A DNA stretch of 64,000 nt from Eubacterium plexicaudatum ASF492 (GCF_000364225.2 NZ_AQFT02000001.1:3367501-3431500); one strand, 5' to 3'. Shown: positions 43,264-55,329, numbered from the stretch's first letter. Numbers and translations: made by a program. The notes: generated by a model not told the origin, from the letters alone.

Positions 43264-44607
43264 ATGGATAATACGTTAATGACCAACACTCGACTTGAGG
43301 ACAACGCTAAACGTTTCATTAATGAGTTTTGCCCGGAGGAAAGTACGAGTACCTCAATGATAGTTGCTGGAATGGTTTCTATCATTAAAGGTAATGAATC
43401 TGACCTTGAAAGGATAAAAAATCAAAAATGGTTTGAGCGCATCTGGTATACAATAACCGGAAAAAATAAAGCAACAATTAAGGAGATGCAAGCAAGGCGG
43501 AATGATCTAAATAGATATCTTATCAAAATTATCTCAAAGCTCTCTGACATGGTAAGGACCAATTCTGTACAGGCAGCGGAATTGTCATCTGCAATTCTGA
43601 CATTGGATAATGAGTTCAGAGATATGAAGGTAAGTGTAGACAAAATAGCGAGGGCTCTTAATGATAAGATAATCAGCTTGGATACATATACATTCATCAT
43701 TAATGATATTAGAAACAGAAAATATCCTGCCAACAAGCCACTGTTGAGCTTGATAGATATTATGTCACAGCTTGACAATAGAACAGCTAAAGATTTAAAC
43801 AGGCTTCGCCAATTGAAGGAAACTATGGAAAACAGTGGCTTTTCGTTTAGTTCTAAGATTAATGCGCGAGAATATGCCGGGCAGGTTTTCACGCTTCCCG
43901 AAGAGAAGGTCGGCAGAATTCTTCTGTTTTGCCAAAATCTTTCCGAAAGAAGTAGATTTTTGGCATATACTTGCAATTTGATTGAAAATTATTTTTATCT
44001 TGGCCAAACAGATCGTGACATAGTAAGGAGCGATGAAGCGATCAGGGATTCATTGAGAATCTCAAGATTATCTGATGATTCTTATTGTATTGTAGATAAT
44101 ATGTATGTTGACTTGAAAAAAGCAATCCCTGAAAGATTTTCTCAGCTTTCGTTAATGGCAAAGGCAGGCAAAATATCAGCATGTATTATCGGCAAGAGTT
44201 CGGTTGGCAAAGATGATCTATTCCATGTTCTAAAGGAATATGAAAATTTTAATGTAAAACCTATCCATTTTGAGCCTGGCTGCAGTGAAGAAAACGTGAA
44301 AAAATCCATCAAAAACAAAGAGGTAAATTGCGTTATATATTGTGTAGATGTTTCTACAGGAAAATTTGAAAAAAAAGAGAGTGAGTTTATTAAGTCACTT
44401 TCGAACTCTTTTCCTATGCTAAAGATAGCTATTGCATTGACGCATTGTGTAAATAAGTCTATGGGGCATAAACTTGTCAATTACATCTATAACGAAACCG
44501 GCAATAAGCCAATATGCGTATTAGCAAAGAATTTTGTTGCTAGCGGGGATATAACTGTATCTGCTTTTGGAGTGGATGATCTTGTTGAGGAGGTCAGATC
44601 AATGTGA
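43264..44607 (+). CDS. Helical protein with degenerate GTPase domain (pseudo-GTPase subunit)
   Basis: Protein of 447 aa. Residues 1-300 are helical and charged. Residues 303-447 align by eye with the two GTPases downstream: IIGKSSVGKDDLFHVL (P-loop, but D-D replaces S/T), VNCVIYCVDVSTGKFEKKES, IAIALTHCVNKS and ICVLAKNFVASGDI. There is no DxxG motif. The protein therefore probably binds its partners rather than hydrolysing GTP. The stop overlaps the GTG start of the next gene (ATGTGA). SD GGAG upstream. Confidence 0.65.
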   Translation: MDNTLMTNTRLEDNAKRFINEFCPEESTSTSMIVAGMVSIIKGNESDLERIKNQKWFERIWYTITGKNKATIKEMQARRNDLNRYLIKIISKLSDMVRTNSVQAAELSSAILTLDNEFRDMKVSVDKIARALNDKIISLDTYTFIINDIRNRKYPANKPLLSLIDIMSQLDNRTAKDLNRLRQLKETMENSGFSFSSKINAREYAGQVFTLPEEKVGRILLFCQNLSERSRFLAYTCNLIENYFYLGQTDRDIVRSDEAIRDSLRISRLSDDSYCIVDNMYVDLKKAIPERFSQLSLMAKAGKISACIIGKSSVGKDDLFHVLKEYENFNVKPIHFEPGCSEENVKKSIKNKEVNCVIYCVDVSTGKFEKKESEFIKSLSNSFPMLKIAIALTHCVNKSMGHKLVNYIYNETGNKPICVLAKNFVASGDITVSAFGVDDLVEEVRSM

Positions 44608-45650
44608 GAAAAATTAACATAGTCATAATGGGCAAAACGGGTTCCGGAAAGAGTACATTGGTAAATACCTTGATGGGAAAGCCTGTAGCTAAAGTTGGTG
44701 CCGGAGGACGGCAGACTTTTGAAAACACACTTTATACCACTCGTCATAATGGGTCTCAGCTTAATCTTTATGACACTGTGGGATTGGAAAGTAACGATGC
44801 ATTGAACAAGCAGACACTTCACAAGATCAAGAAGCGCATTGAGGAATCAAATTGGAAACTCGCAGAAAATGATATTAATGCAGTGTGGTATTGTATCAAT
44901 GCCAATGGCGCCAAATTTGAAGATGTGGAAAGTACATTTATCAATAGCTTGGTCTACACCTACGAGATACCATTTGTGATCGTACTTACCCGAGCTCATT
45001 CGCATAAATATGCAAATGCTCTGAAAGACCAGATTCTCAAAGGGTATCCTGTATGCAAGGTCATTTCTGTTCTTGCAGAGGAATTTGTTGCAGGTACAGA
45101 TATACATATTCCGCCGTATGGAATGAATGAACTGCTTCATTTGACAATAGATAAATACGATTTGATAAAGAGAATGGCACTTGGTCATAAAAATGACGTA
45201 CTGAACGAAAGAATTGCTAAGCTTGAAAAGGAAAGGGCGGCTGATATAGCCCGAAAGCGGAAAAAAGCAAAGAAGAAAATTAAAACGGCTGCTACAACAG
45301 CCTTTACCTTAGGCTGTATTCCCGGAATTTCGTTTCTTTCCTTGCAAGGTCCAACTATCGGTGGATATAGCGGAATAAATAGTGTCTTTGGTATTCGTAT
45401 GAATGAAGATACTGTTACAGAGATTGTTGCAACATGCATTTTTTCTATTATCACATTACCGATTTTTGCTATACCTGTTGTGAGTGGTAGTTTAGCAAAA
45501 TCTATGGTTGAAGACTGCTGCAACAAATATCTGGATGCTGTGACAGAGGTGTATCGTCAATCGAGTGCAGGCGAGCTGACGGATGCCCGGCTAACTGCGG
45601 AGCGCGTAAAATTACAGCTATCAGAACTATTAAAAAAGAAAGAGGGTTAA
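44604..45650 (+). CDS. Membrane-associated GTPase A of the system
   Basis: GTPase of 348 aa starting with GTG, strongly coupled to the previous gene (GAGGAGG site). G1 is GKTGSGKST (10-18), G3 is DTVG (57-60), and the position of G4 reads VLTRAHSHK, so the usual NKxD is degenerate. AVWYCINANGAKFEDVES is shared with its two neighbours. A basic coiled coil (about 195-230, AKLEKERAADIARKRKKAKK) and hydrophobic stretches near 235-255 and 280-305 follow, suggesting membrane attachment. TrmE/Era-like superfamily, resembling the IRG/GIMAP-like bacterial GTPases. Confidence 0.78.
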   Translation: MRKINIVIMGKTGSGKSTLVNTLMGKPVAKVGAGGRQTFENTLYTTRHNGSQLNLYDTVGLESNDALNKQTLHKIKKRIEESNWKLAENDINAVWYCINANGAKFEDVESTFINSLVYTYEIPFVIVLTRAHSHKYANALKDQILKGYPVCKVISVLAEEFVAGTDIHIPPYGMNELLHLTIDKYDLIKRMALGHKNDVLNERIAKLEKERAADIARKRKKAKKKIKTAATTAFTLGCIPGISFLSLQGPTIGGYSGINSVFGIRMNEDTVTEIVATCIFSIITLPIFAIPVVSGSLAKSMVEDCCNKYLDAVTEVYRQSSAGELTDARLTAERVKLQLSELLKKKEG

Positions 45651-45654
45651 GATT

Positions 45655-46833
45655 ATGAACACGAAAATGCATACAAGCCATCGAAACAAACAGTGGAAGG
45701 AGCGTGCTGCTACTTTATTGGAAGATAAACAACATCTCCCAAAAGCGAATGTTGTAATTGCCGGAGTTGCCGGTGCTGGCAAAAGCACACTGATAAATGC
45801 TATCTTTGGCTGTGAATTGGCCAAAACCGGAATGGGAAGACCAATCACAAGGGAGATCAAAGTTTGGGAAAATGATGATGTTCCTGTTAGGATATGGGAC
45901 ACTATGGGACTTGAATTAAGTGATAAACAGGTTAAAAATACCATCAACGCGATAAAAGGTGTGATTGCCGGAAAAAATGAGAGCAAGGATCCATTTGATA
46001 GAATCCATGCAATATGGTATTGTATTCAGGCGGTTGGCAGCAAATTTCAGAAAACCGAATCGGATTTCATAAAAGAGCTTTCCGGACTTGGCGTTCCGTT
46101 TATTATTGTTTTAACAAAATGCATAAGTAAAAAAACAGACGATAATTTTGAAGGCATAGTAAAAGACATACTCAAGAATGATGGATGTGATAATATGCCA
46201 ATCGTTCAGGTACTTGCTAAGGATTGGGAAATTGATGAAGGATTGCCGGTTATTCCAAGCAAGGGTCTCGAAAAACTGGTGGATGTTACTACAGAAAATC
46301 TGGAAGGTTATATATATGACTCCTTCATTTCCGCACAAACGATAAGCAAGCTGCTTAAACGAGAACTTGCCGAAAAGTATATATTGCACGAATGTGATAA
46401 TCTTCGCAAGGAATGGATTAAGGCATACATACCAATTGTTAATATATTTGATGCCAATAAGCGTATGGAGAGAATGTTCAAAATTATTGGCCAGGCATAT
46501 AACACAAATCTGTCAGAAGACGAGATCAAAGAAATATACAATCATTCCATTGGAAAATGGAAAGGAAAAGCTTTCAATTTGTCAAACCCACTTGGGCATT
46601 GGGTATTCAAGAAAGCTGATGATTTCTATAATAAGTATATTAAGGGACAAAAAGGATTTGAGCAGTCAGACAGAAATATTGAAGACTATGAGTGGGCAGC
46701 CAAACTTATTATATGGTCCGGATATAGTTGGATATTGGCCATTGAACAACATTGGGATGATCTTATCAAAGCTGATGCAAATAGCAAAAAGAAAATTGTA
46801 GAACAAATGATCGAGCAGCTCAAAAATATATGA
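45655..46833 (+). CDS. GTPase B of the system
   Basis: GTPase of 392 aa, 4 bp after GTPase A. G1 is GVAGAGKST (37-45), G2 is probably T65 in GRPITREI, G3 is DTMG (82-85), and the G4 position is LTKCISKK. AIWYCIQAVGSKFQKTES is shared with GTPase A. The C-terminal 170 residues are helical with tryptophans (WAAKLIIWSGYSWILAIEQH) and no clear membrane helix. Last gene of the operon, followed by a terminator. The paired GTPases plus a degenerate third suggest a hetero-oligomer. Confidence 0.8.
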   Translation: MNTKMHTSHRNKQWKERAATLLEDKQHLPKANVVIAGVAGAGKSTLINAIFGCELAKTGMGRPITREIKVWENDDVPVRIWDTMGLELSDKQVKNTINAIKGVIAGKNESKDPFDRIHAIWYCIQAVGSKFQKTESDFIKELSGLGVPFIIVLTKCISKKTDDNFEGIVKDILKNDGCDNMPIVQVLAKDWEIDEGLPVIPSKGLEKLVDVTTENLEGYIYDSFISAQTISKLLKRELAEKYILHECDNLRKEWIKAYIPIVNIFDANKRMERMFKIIGQAYNTNLSEDEIKEIYNHSIGKWKGKAFNLSNPLGHWVFKKADDFYNKYIKGQKGFEQSDRNIEDYEWAAKLIIWSGYSWILAIEQHWDDLIKADANSKKKIVEQMIEQLKNI

Positions 46834-46875
46834 GCGTGAGAAAGGAAAAGTGTAGATAGATTTCTTTGATATGGA

Positions 46876-47959
<1,084 letters not shown>

Positions 47960-48173
47960 ATACTATATCCTCATATTTATAACTCAGTTGAACCTGTCAT
48001 TATTTCCGCCGACCACCTGCGGCAGGTGCATCAGCTCCTTGACAGCCCTGCCTTCCAACGTACACTCCGGGCACATGGAAACAGGCATCTTGTCCTCCTT
48101 TTTCCGCACATGCCTGCAAGAATTAGAATCAATACATCAATTCCTTTTGATGCAGAATTCCTACTCTCATTTC
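47960..48173. other. Intergenic region with an unassigned fragment
   Basis: About 210 bp. The minus strand has a short frame, MRVGILHQKELMY, right after the stop of the next gene. There is also a frame containing MPVSMCPECTLEGRAVKELM. Neither matches a family I recognise; they may be relics of a removed gene. No promoter or hairpin stands out. Confidence 0.4.
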
Positions 48174-50026
48174 TTACTCCTTATGCTGTTTCCAGCTTCC
48201 GTTGTAAAACGTAACCTCCATACGGTCAGCATACTGCCTGACTCCAGGCCCCGTCAAGGATATGCCAGCAACGGACCTGTATCCTGTATCCGCATTCATA
48301 TAATTTATAAAGTCCATCTGATCCCGGATCAGGGCTCCCGTATCTATCCCTTCGCTTAAATTATCCGGAACGACTCTTCCTGCCTTCACCGTGCCATCTG
48401 TATACGTTATTTCCAGATTAACCGGTAAAATCTTATAAAACAGATTTTCCAGATGTCCTCTGATGCTCGGTTTTACATCTATTTTTACAAACATACAGTT
48501 TTCCGGTATTTCGATATAATCTTCAATATTATAGATACTTGTATGAACAACCGATGCTTCTTTTACCAATGCTTGCCCCCGTTTTTTCAGCAGGAATTTC
48601 TCTTCATCAGCAGTAACGACACAATAATTCCGATAAATATTTTCCCATGTTACAGGTGCTTCAATCAGCGGCAGCCTTCCGTCAATCGTACTCAGATACA
48701 TAATGATATATTCCGGTGCGTCATCTCCTGTATAAAACTCTGCATTCAGCCTGTCCAGATAAGGTGTATAGACCATATGGTTTTGTAATAATGGGGCAAT
48801 TTTGAAGTTTTGATTTGCATAACTTATATTCTCCGTGATTTCCCATGGAAACGTCGTATATGTATGCCCGTCGATCAGATCCATAAATTCCCGGTTATGT
48901 TCCTGCAATAGGCTTCTGTCCTGCTTAGTGCAATCGTCTAACAGTTTTGGAAAATTAAACATATTAGATGCTGCCGTCTGCATTGCTCCTGACAGTGTTT
49001 TTCCATTTCCCATAATCGGAATTATCATAAGTACACACAGACAATATAAATTTACCTTTCTGAAAAAATTCCGCTCAGTATCCTGCATCCATTCCTTCCA
49101 GTCTATAAAAAACATTAACAGGGAACAGATCAACAGCATGCCGGAAAGCGCTAAAAAGTAATGCTCGTCGTTCCGCATAAATCCTTGTTTATACCAGAAA
49201 AAGCAGGCGGGAGCCAGAATCAATAAACAATTCCATTGTTTTTTATGTGTAAAAATACCGTAAATCAATAAACAGACATAACATATTACAACAAAAACAA
49301 CCCATATATAATATGCCCCATATATATCCAGTGACATTGACGTATTATATCCGACTGAGATTTCAACTGCAGCCCTTACATATCGAAATAACGACCGCAT
49401 AGACAGATTATAAAACAAATAACAAACCGGCCCAATTACAATGCAGCCCAGAAAAACTCCAACTGTTTTCACTGGTTTCTTTTCTGCAAGTGCACATACG
49501 AGAAGCATCAAAAGCGTAGCAATCAGCAGTACCGTTCCTGAGAATTTGAATAAAAAATAACCCCGCTCAGTAAAACAGTTATCCACTTGCTAAAATAATC
49601 TTCATATCGATATACGAGCAACAGCGCGATCAAATTTAAAAAACATAAATAAATATCTGCTTCGCTGACTGGTAATGCCAATATAAGTAATACGGATGCA
49701 ATTACTGTGTATATCATATGCTCCACATACTGAAACAGCCGCTTATACAAATAGATCTGAATAACCGCCATCAATATCCAAAACAATATACCTGTATAAA
49801 GGTTACTTCCTACAGATTGACAGCGTCCAAGAAACCCAAGTGGTCCATAAGTAAAAAAATGATCCTTTCCAAATTTTGCATTACTATTATTAATATAATT
49901 TAATGCAAAAATCCAGGATGGATCAAGTCCATTAGATAATTCAAGAAAATAAACACAAGGAAATGATACGATATTAACCAGAACAAATAATATTCTTTTT
50001 ATGATTGAATTGCAGTTGTTATCCAT
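48174..50026 (-). CDS. Large multi-pass membrane protein of the polysaccharide locus (frame change at 49552-49557)
   Basis: Protein of about 617 aa when rejoined, with about eleven helices in the first 375 residues and an extracellular-type C-terminal domain of about 240 residues. It starts MDNNCNSIIKRILFVLVNIV. One T is missing from a run of six; adding it joins LLSGVIF to FLFKFSGTVLLIATLL. It resembles surface-glycan membrane glycosyltransferases (GT-C type) or polymerases, but I see no definite motif. It overlaps the preceding small gene by ATGGATAA. Confidence 0.6.
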
Positions 50027-50275
50027 TCCCTACTCCTTTCCAAACCAGATTCAGACATTTCTCCTCTATATCCTCTAGCCAGTTATTTTTAACCGCCCTT
50101 ATTAGTCCCCTCCTGAAATATGACGTCTGATTCTTAAATATCGGATTAAAATGCATATAACTCTTTATATAGGACAGATGAATCATCCATGTTATCCTCC
50201 GCAGCACATCTTCCTCTCCTTCAAAGGCTTCATCACCTGGTATGCCATCTTTACCATTCCATAAATCCTACTCAT
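50019..50275 (-). CDS. Small basic protein of the polysaccharide locus (frame change at 50211-50212)
   Basis: Protein of about 85 aa when rejoined, starting MSRIYGMVKMAYQVMKPLKE and ending NLVWKGVGNG. One A restores ERKDVLRRITWMIHLSYIKS. It is rich in Arg, Lys and aromatic residues with no membrane helix. It lies between two glycan genes and overlaps the next. Not recognised; it may be the tail of a lost transferase. Confidence 0.4.
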
Positions 50276-50294
50276 CTGCCCTGACCCGACTTCC

Positions 50295-51085
50295 TCAATA
50301 TTTATAGGTGTCATATGCTTTCTTATAAAAATGCATAAGAATATCTGTCACCCACCCTGGCCAGAATTTTTGAAACATAGCTGCATCCTCCAATTCCCTG
50401 CCATGACTTTCGATAAACTCCATACTTGTAGCTTCTCCATGAATACGATAAAATGTCAATGGCTTCTCTGCATATGCCAGCTGTCCCTCCTCTTCGGCCA
50501 GTTTTAAAAACGTATCCCAGTCAATATTAAACTTCATCTCTGAAGTAAAATAGGAAGGACCAAGTACTGACTTATGGTAGGTCACTGCAGGTGCACAGAT
50601 GCTATTGCCAAACGCAAGAACTGCCCTTTTCCAAAATCGTCTTTCTGCCAGTAACTTATATTTCAGCGGCTTACGTAAAAACCTCCGTATTCTGGAATTG
50701 ATATCCCTTGGACCGATCCTCCCGTCTTTCACTGGCATATAATCCGTCAGAAAAGCAATCGGGCAGTCACATCCTGAAATTATATGTAAAATTCTTTTAC
50801 ATAGTCCGCATCATACATGTCATCCTGATGCGCAACCGTCACCCAGTCCGTCTCTGCCTGATCATAGGCAAAATTCCAGTCATCCCGGATGTCACTCCTT
50901 CCATCCCTTACATACAGCGGTATTCCATATCTGTCAGCAACATGTCTGATATGCACACAGGGTGTGGAAGTAGTCATGATAATATTGGTCTGTATGCTCT
51001 GCCGCATCAAAGACTGTACACACTCCTCCAGATAAGGCGATTCCTTATATGCACAGACTGCATACGTATGGTTCGTCCCTTCCAT
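50295..51085 (-). CDS. GT2 family glycosyltransferase (frame change at 50788-50791)
   Basis: Cytoplasmic transferase of about 264 aa. The N-terminus HTYAVCAYKESPYLEECVQS is the GT2 nucleotide-binding start, and VTVAHQDDMYDADYV is the DxD region. After the frame change, LHIISGCDCPIAFLTDYMPV and FNIDWDTFLKLAEEE follow. One T repairs the break. Probably adds one sugar of the surface glycan repeat. Confidence 0.78.
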
Positions 51086-51099
51086 CCCAGCCTCCTTCC

Positions 51100-52058
51100 C
51101 TATTTCTTTAAATATTTTTCCACAATATAACGAGGCCTTTCTTTTGTTTCCATATAGATCTTACCGATATATTCTCCTATGATTCCGATCGCAAACAGCT
51201 GAATCCCACTGAGTCCCCAAATAGAAATCACAAGCGTGGCCCATCCCTGAATTGTTTTTCCTATGCAGTAACCCACAAAAAAATATACCAATAGCAGTAT
51301 GCTTATCATAAAGAGTAATACTCCAAGAAATGAAATAAATCGAATCGGTCGAATGCTCAGTGACGTCACACCGTCTAATGCGAAAGATAACATTTTTTTT
51401 AACGGATATTTGGATTTTCCTGCAAATCTCGCATTCCTTTCATACGCCACAATATCCGTTTTAAATCCAATCATCGGCACAATCCCTCTGAGGAAAAGAT
51501 TGACCTCCTTAAATCCTTCCAACTCATCAAGCGCTCGCCTGCTCATTAAACGGTAATCCGCATGATTATACACAATGTGAACCCCAGCAATGCCATCCCT
51601 TTATAAAATCCCTCTGCCGTTATCCTTTTAAATGGAGTATCCGTTTTCCTGGAGTTTCGAACGCCATAGACAATGTCACACCCTGCATAATGCTTTTCAA
51701 TAAATGTATCTAAGACTTCTATATCATCCTGCAGATCCGCATCCATGGAAACTGCCATATCGCAGTCATTTTTTACGGTCATCAACCCTTCCAGCAAAGC
51801 ATTTTGGTGTCCCCGATTTTTGGACGATTTAATGCCCATGACATATTTATTTTTCCGATACATTTCTTCTATAAGTGGCCATGTCTGATCCACTGACCCA
51901 TCATCCACAAATACAATACGGCTTTTATCAGAAACCAGTCCTCTGCTTTCCATCTGCTTTAGTTTTATAGACAATCTTTTCTCTGTCTCGCGAATGACAG
52001 CTTCTTCGTTATAACATGGTATTACTATGTACAATATCTTCTGCATATCCATTCCCAT
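51100..52058 (-). CDS. DPM1/GtrB-like undecaprenyl-phosphate glycosyltransferase (frame change at 51582-51585)
   Basis: Protein of about 320 aa when rejoined. The N-terminus IVIPCYNEEAVIRETEKRLS, VFVDDGSVDQTW and VSMDADLQDDIEVL are the DPM1-type GT2 motifs. Two C-terminal membrane helices (ISFLGVLLFMISILLLVYFF and WATLVISIWGLSGIQLFAIG) anchor it. One G restores MALLGVHIVYNHADYRLMS. It makes a lipid-linked sugar donor for glycan decoration outside the cell, which fits the GT-C-like neighbours. Confidence 0.85.
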
Positions 52059-54146
52059 TCACTCAGCAGCATCTTCAAACCCATAACGAATCCGAAACTC
52101 GTAGGAAGACAGAAAGCTGCTAAAAACATCTTTTCTGTCAGAACCATTTTGCATCACCGAAATCCAATAATTTCTTTCATCATCCGTTTCACTTCTTCCT
52201 AATAATGACGCATATAAAAAATCTATATACTCTGCATCCGAATATTTTATAATCATATCAGAATCTGCAATTCCTAAATACAATTCAGAGTATACCTTTT
52301 GGTCCTTTGCTTTTATTCCCTCAGCTATTGCTGCTTTCTTTGAAACATCCATTTCTAAATTATAGGTGTCAGCCCATATGTTTACAAACGAATATCCTGC
52401 TGTTGTCTCTTCTTCCGATATTTCAATATCTGAAATATCGTACAAATATAACATTTTATCCTCGGAAACAATTGGTTCAATTCCAACACTGTCATAAAAG
52501 GATAAAATATTACTCCCTCCATCCTGATATCCTGCCAGATCAATATAAACAGCTGAAAAGCCAGCCTCTTTGACTCCCTTTAAAAACTGCCAGCTCATTC
52601 CTTCATCTATATTTAGTTTCCCGGCGGCAAGATTTCTTCCTTTTATACCACCGTAACTCCACCTCAATGTATCTGTAAACAGGTACCCTGAAAAATGCTT
52701 ATAATCAAACCATCCATTCTCCGGATAATCTACATATGGAAGTTGATAAACCATCGCACCTTTCTCTAAGCCTTCTTCTGTTTTTGCAAAAAATTCTTGA
52801 TACACTTTTTGCGGATTTTTTGCTGTCTGTATCCAACTGCTGTCCGCAAAATCAACCTGGTCTGCAAGTCCCAGTACTAAAATTATGCAACAGAACACAT
52901 AGGAAACCCATCTCTTTGCGAATGCCAGCTTATTAAGCAGAACTGCAATTACAAGCAGGGATAATCCTGCAATATAGATAGACATTCTGTTATAACAGCG
53001 TATTTGTGGTGTTACAAAATAATTGAAAATTTCACCAAATCCTCCAATGGAGCCAAACAGAACTAATATGAGCGTAGTCAGTGATGCAAAATCAATTAAC
53101 ATCCACTCGTCTCCAACCTTCTTTTTTCCTGAAGCAAATGACCATATCAATGCCGCACACAGTATTAAAAACCCAATGGACGGAATAAACCCCAGATTGG
53201 CTGCTGAATTTTCCGTTATAAGCGGTGCCTGTGAGGTATATTCCTGATTCAACTCCCGCAATACGGAAAACCTTGAATACGACGGTGGTAAAAGCATCTG
53301 TATAATTTTAAGTCCATACAATTCCTGTTCAGTGAAAGATCTTTGCATGGCAATCTGATTTTTTCCATGCACAACACTATATCCGATTTTAGGAATCAGA
53401 CTTATAAAAATCGTCAATAACAAGAATCCCAAAATCCACATTTTTCTCAGTACTGCTTTCTTATCTTCTGATTTTATAATACTGATCAAATACGCAACTG
53501 CCATAACAATCAACCCGAAAGCATAATAATATCCAAAACCCAATCCCAGTAAAATACAGCAGACACATATCTTCCACCTTTCTCTTTTTGCTTCCTGAAC
53601 CACCCCTAAAATATACAACGATAAATATACGGAAATAGCAACATACATATAATTTGTTAGCACCGCATGTGGGAGGCCGCGATAGAAATGGTACGGGACA
53701 GCCGTAAACAAAATAGAGCATACAAAAACCACTTCATATTTTATTTTTACTTTTCTAAGCAGCATTGCCATACTTACTGCATTTAAAGCAAATGTAAGGA
53801 TAAAGTATATATATTGGATCCGAGGAGTACTTTTTACAAATAAAGAAATACACCATATAAATAGCGACATCATAATATCTACCGCATTAGCATCCAGAGT
53901 TGCAGCTATTTCCGGTGCCCCTGTTCTCGGATTAAACCATATCCCTGCCAATCCGTTTTCCTGAATACTTTTTATTGTTGCAGCCGTGCTTGCAGAATCA
54001 CCCTCCAGACTCTTATATACATCAAAATCTATATTGCTTCCTAAAGATATATAACCAATTGCAAGCGATACCACTATAAGTACAAAACAAAAAATAAACC
54101 AGCCAGCAATCTTACTGCTCTTTTTGTTTGTCATAAAATTTAACAT
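52059..54146 (-). CDS. YfhO-like GT-C membrane protein with C-terminal DUF4214
   Basis: Membrane protein of 695 aa with about twelve helices in residues 1-440 and an external segment of about 200 residues. It ends in a DUF4214 module, YSDAEYIDFLYASLLGRSET and then FLSSYEFRIRYGF. YfhO/GT-C proteins transfer sugars from polyprenyl phosphates to glycans at the cell surface. It overlaps the next gene and lies 1 bp before the DPM1-like gene, so the two probably cooperate. DUF4214 on such a protein is unusual to me. Confidence 0.75.
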   Translation of the reverse strand: MLNFMTNKKSSKIAGWFIFCFVLIVVSLAIGYISLGSNIDFDVYKSLEGDSASTAATIKSIQENGLAGIWFNPRTGAPEIAATLDANAVDIMMSLFIWCISLFVKSTPRIQYIYFILTFALNAVSMAMLLRKVKIKYEVVFVCSILFTAVPYHFYRGLPHAVLTNYMYVAISVYLSLYILGVVQEAKRERWKICVCCILLGLGFGYYYAFGLIVMAVAYLISIIKSEDKKAVLRKMWILGFLLLTIFISLIPKIGYSVVHGKNQIAMQRSFTEQELYGLKIIQMLLPPSYSRFSVLRELNQEYTSQAPLITENSAANLGFIPSIGFLILCAALIWSFASGKKKVGDEWMLIDFASLTTLILVLFGSIGGFGEIFNYFVTPQIRCYNRMSIYIAGLSLLVIAVLLNKLAFAKRWVSYVFCCIILVLGLADQVDFADSSWIQTAKNPQKVYQEFFAKTEEGLEKGAMVYQLPYVDYPENGWFDYKHFSGYLFTDTLRWSYGGIKGRNLAAGKLNIDEGMSWQFLKGVKEAGFSAVYIDLAGYQDGGSNILSFYDSVGIEPIVSEDKMLYLYDISDIEISEEETTAGYSFVNIWADTYNLEMDVSKKAAIAEGIKAKDQKVYSELYLGIADSDMIIKYSDAEYIDFLYASLLGRSETDDERNYWISVMQNGSDRKDVFSSFLSSYEFRIRYGFEDAAE

Positions 54147-55329
54147 CCTTCTTCATCACTCCAATCCGAACAGCATCCAGACATCCCCGCAGCTGGTATC
54201 TGTTCTTCTTTACCAACGCGATCACAATCTGCCGCATCAGATAATATGTAAATTTCCCTTTTGAAATATTTTTCCAAACAAACAGCAGTTTATTTCTGCT
54301 TACCTGATAGCAGAAAAAAGGAGACCATTCTCCACTGCTGCCGGTATGAAAATGTCTGACAACTGCTTTTGGACAAAACATAATTGTTTTTCCCAGTTTT
54401 TTAAGACGAAAAGACAGATCCATATCTTCATAATACATAAAGAATTTTTCATCAAATCCTCCGCATCTTTCAAAATCTTCTTTCAGCATCATGATCGAGG
54501 CTCCGCAGCCTCCTGTAATCTCGCAGGCCTGATCAAACTTTTCCGAATCTTTTTCCCCAAACCCCAAATCATAGCCGTCATAATGACTGTTCAGGGCATT
54601 GCCGGCATTCTGCACAAGACTGTATTGATTCCGCCTGATTTCACTGCTTCTCAATCTGATCGCAACGGATTTGTTATGAATCGGTACCGCATTTTTTCCG
54701 CAGCATGTGATCGTATTTTCTGTTCCCGCAGTGTCCTGACAAAAGCATTCTATCGTAGTATCCTGGCATCCGTCCAAAAGAGGAATTGCAATTTCCGAAT
54801 GTCCGAAACAGACAAGCCGTTCCGATTCATATAATAAATTTTTGCAGAACTTTGACTCTGCAAGATAGTCTTTTCCATTTATTCTGAATTTTTTAGATAA
54901 AAATATTTTATCTGTCGTTGTAAAACGTATGGATACAAAATCATAGAAAAACAAAAGTTTTGCATTCACCATTCCACAGGCCGGATGTTCCTGCATAAAA
55001 TCATACAGGTTCAAAAGCCAGTCAGGATCTACAGCCGTATCATTATTTAAAAAAACTACATATTTCCCTTTTGCATGACGGACTCCTGCATTATTGCCGC
55101 CCGCATATCCAAGGTTGCCTCCTGTCTCCACAATTTTCAGATGTTTCATATCTCCGTAGTTTTCTTTCAGATACGAGATCGAATGATCCTCATCACCATT
55201 ATTTACAACTATAATCTCATGGCGGATTCCGTCCGCACGCATATTCCGCAGAGACTGAAACAGCGGATCTATAAAACGTCTGCCATTGTAGTTAATAATA
55301 ATAATGGATACATCATATTCCGAGCTCAT
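54112..55329 (-). CDS. GT2 family glycosyltransferase, rhamnosyltransferase-like
   Basis: Protein of 405 aa starting MSSEYDVSIIIINYNGRRFI at 55329 (GAGAGG site). The nucleotide and metal region is FLNNDTAVDPDW, and GGCGASIMMLKEDFERCGGF plus YYEDMDLSFRLKKLG is the catalytic end of WsaF/rhamnosyl-type GT2s. Residues 130-240 form an insert of unknown fold. Overlaps both neighbours, so co-translated. Confidence 0.85.
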   Translation of the reverse strand: MSSEYDVSIIIINYNGRRFIDPLFQSLRNMRADGIRHEIIVVNNGDEDHSISYLKENYGDMKHLKIVETGGNLGYAGGNNAGVRHAKGKYVVFLNNDTAVDPDWLLNLYDFMQEHPACGMVNAKLLFFYDFVSIRFTTTDKIFLSKKFRINGKDYLAESKFCKNLLYESERLVCFGHSEIAIPLLDGCQDTTIECFCQDTAGTENTITCCGKNAVPIHNKSVAIRLRSSEIRRNQYSLVQNAGNALNSHYDGYDLGFGEKDSEKFDQACEITGGCGASIMMLKEDFERCGGFDEKFFMYYEDMDLSFRLKKLGKTIMFCPKAVVRHFHTGSSGEWSPFFCYQVSRNKLLFVWKNISKGKFTYYLMRQIVIALVKKNRYQLRGCLDAVRIGVMKKDVKFYDKQKEQ

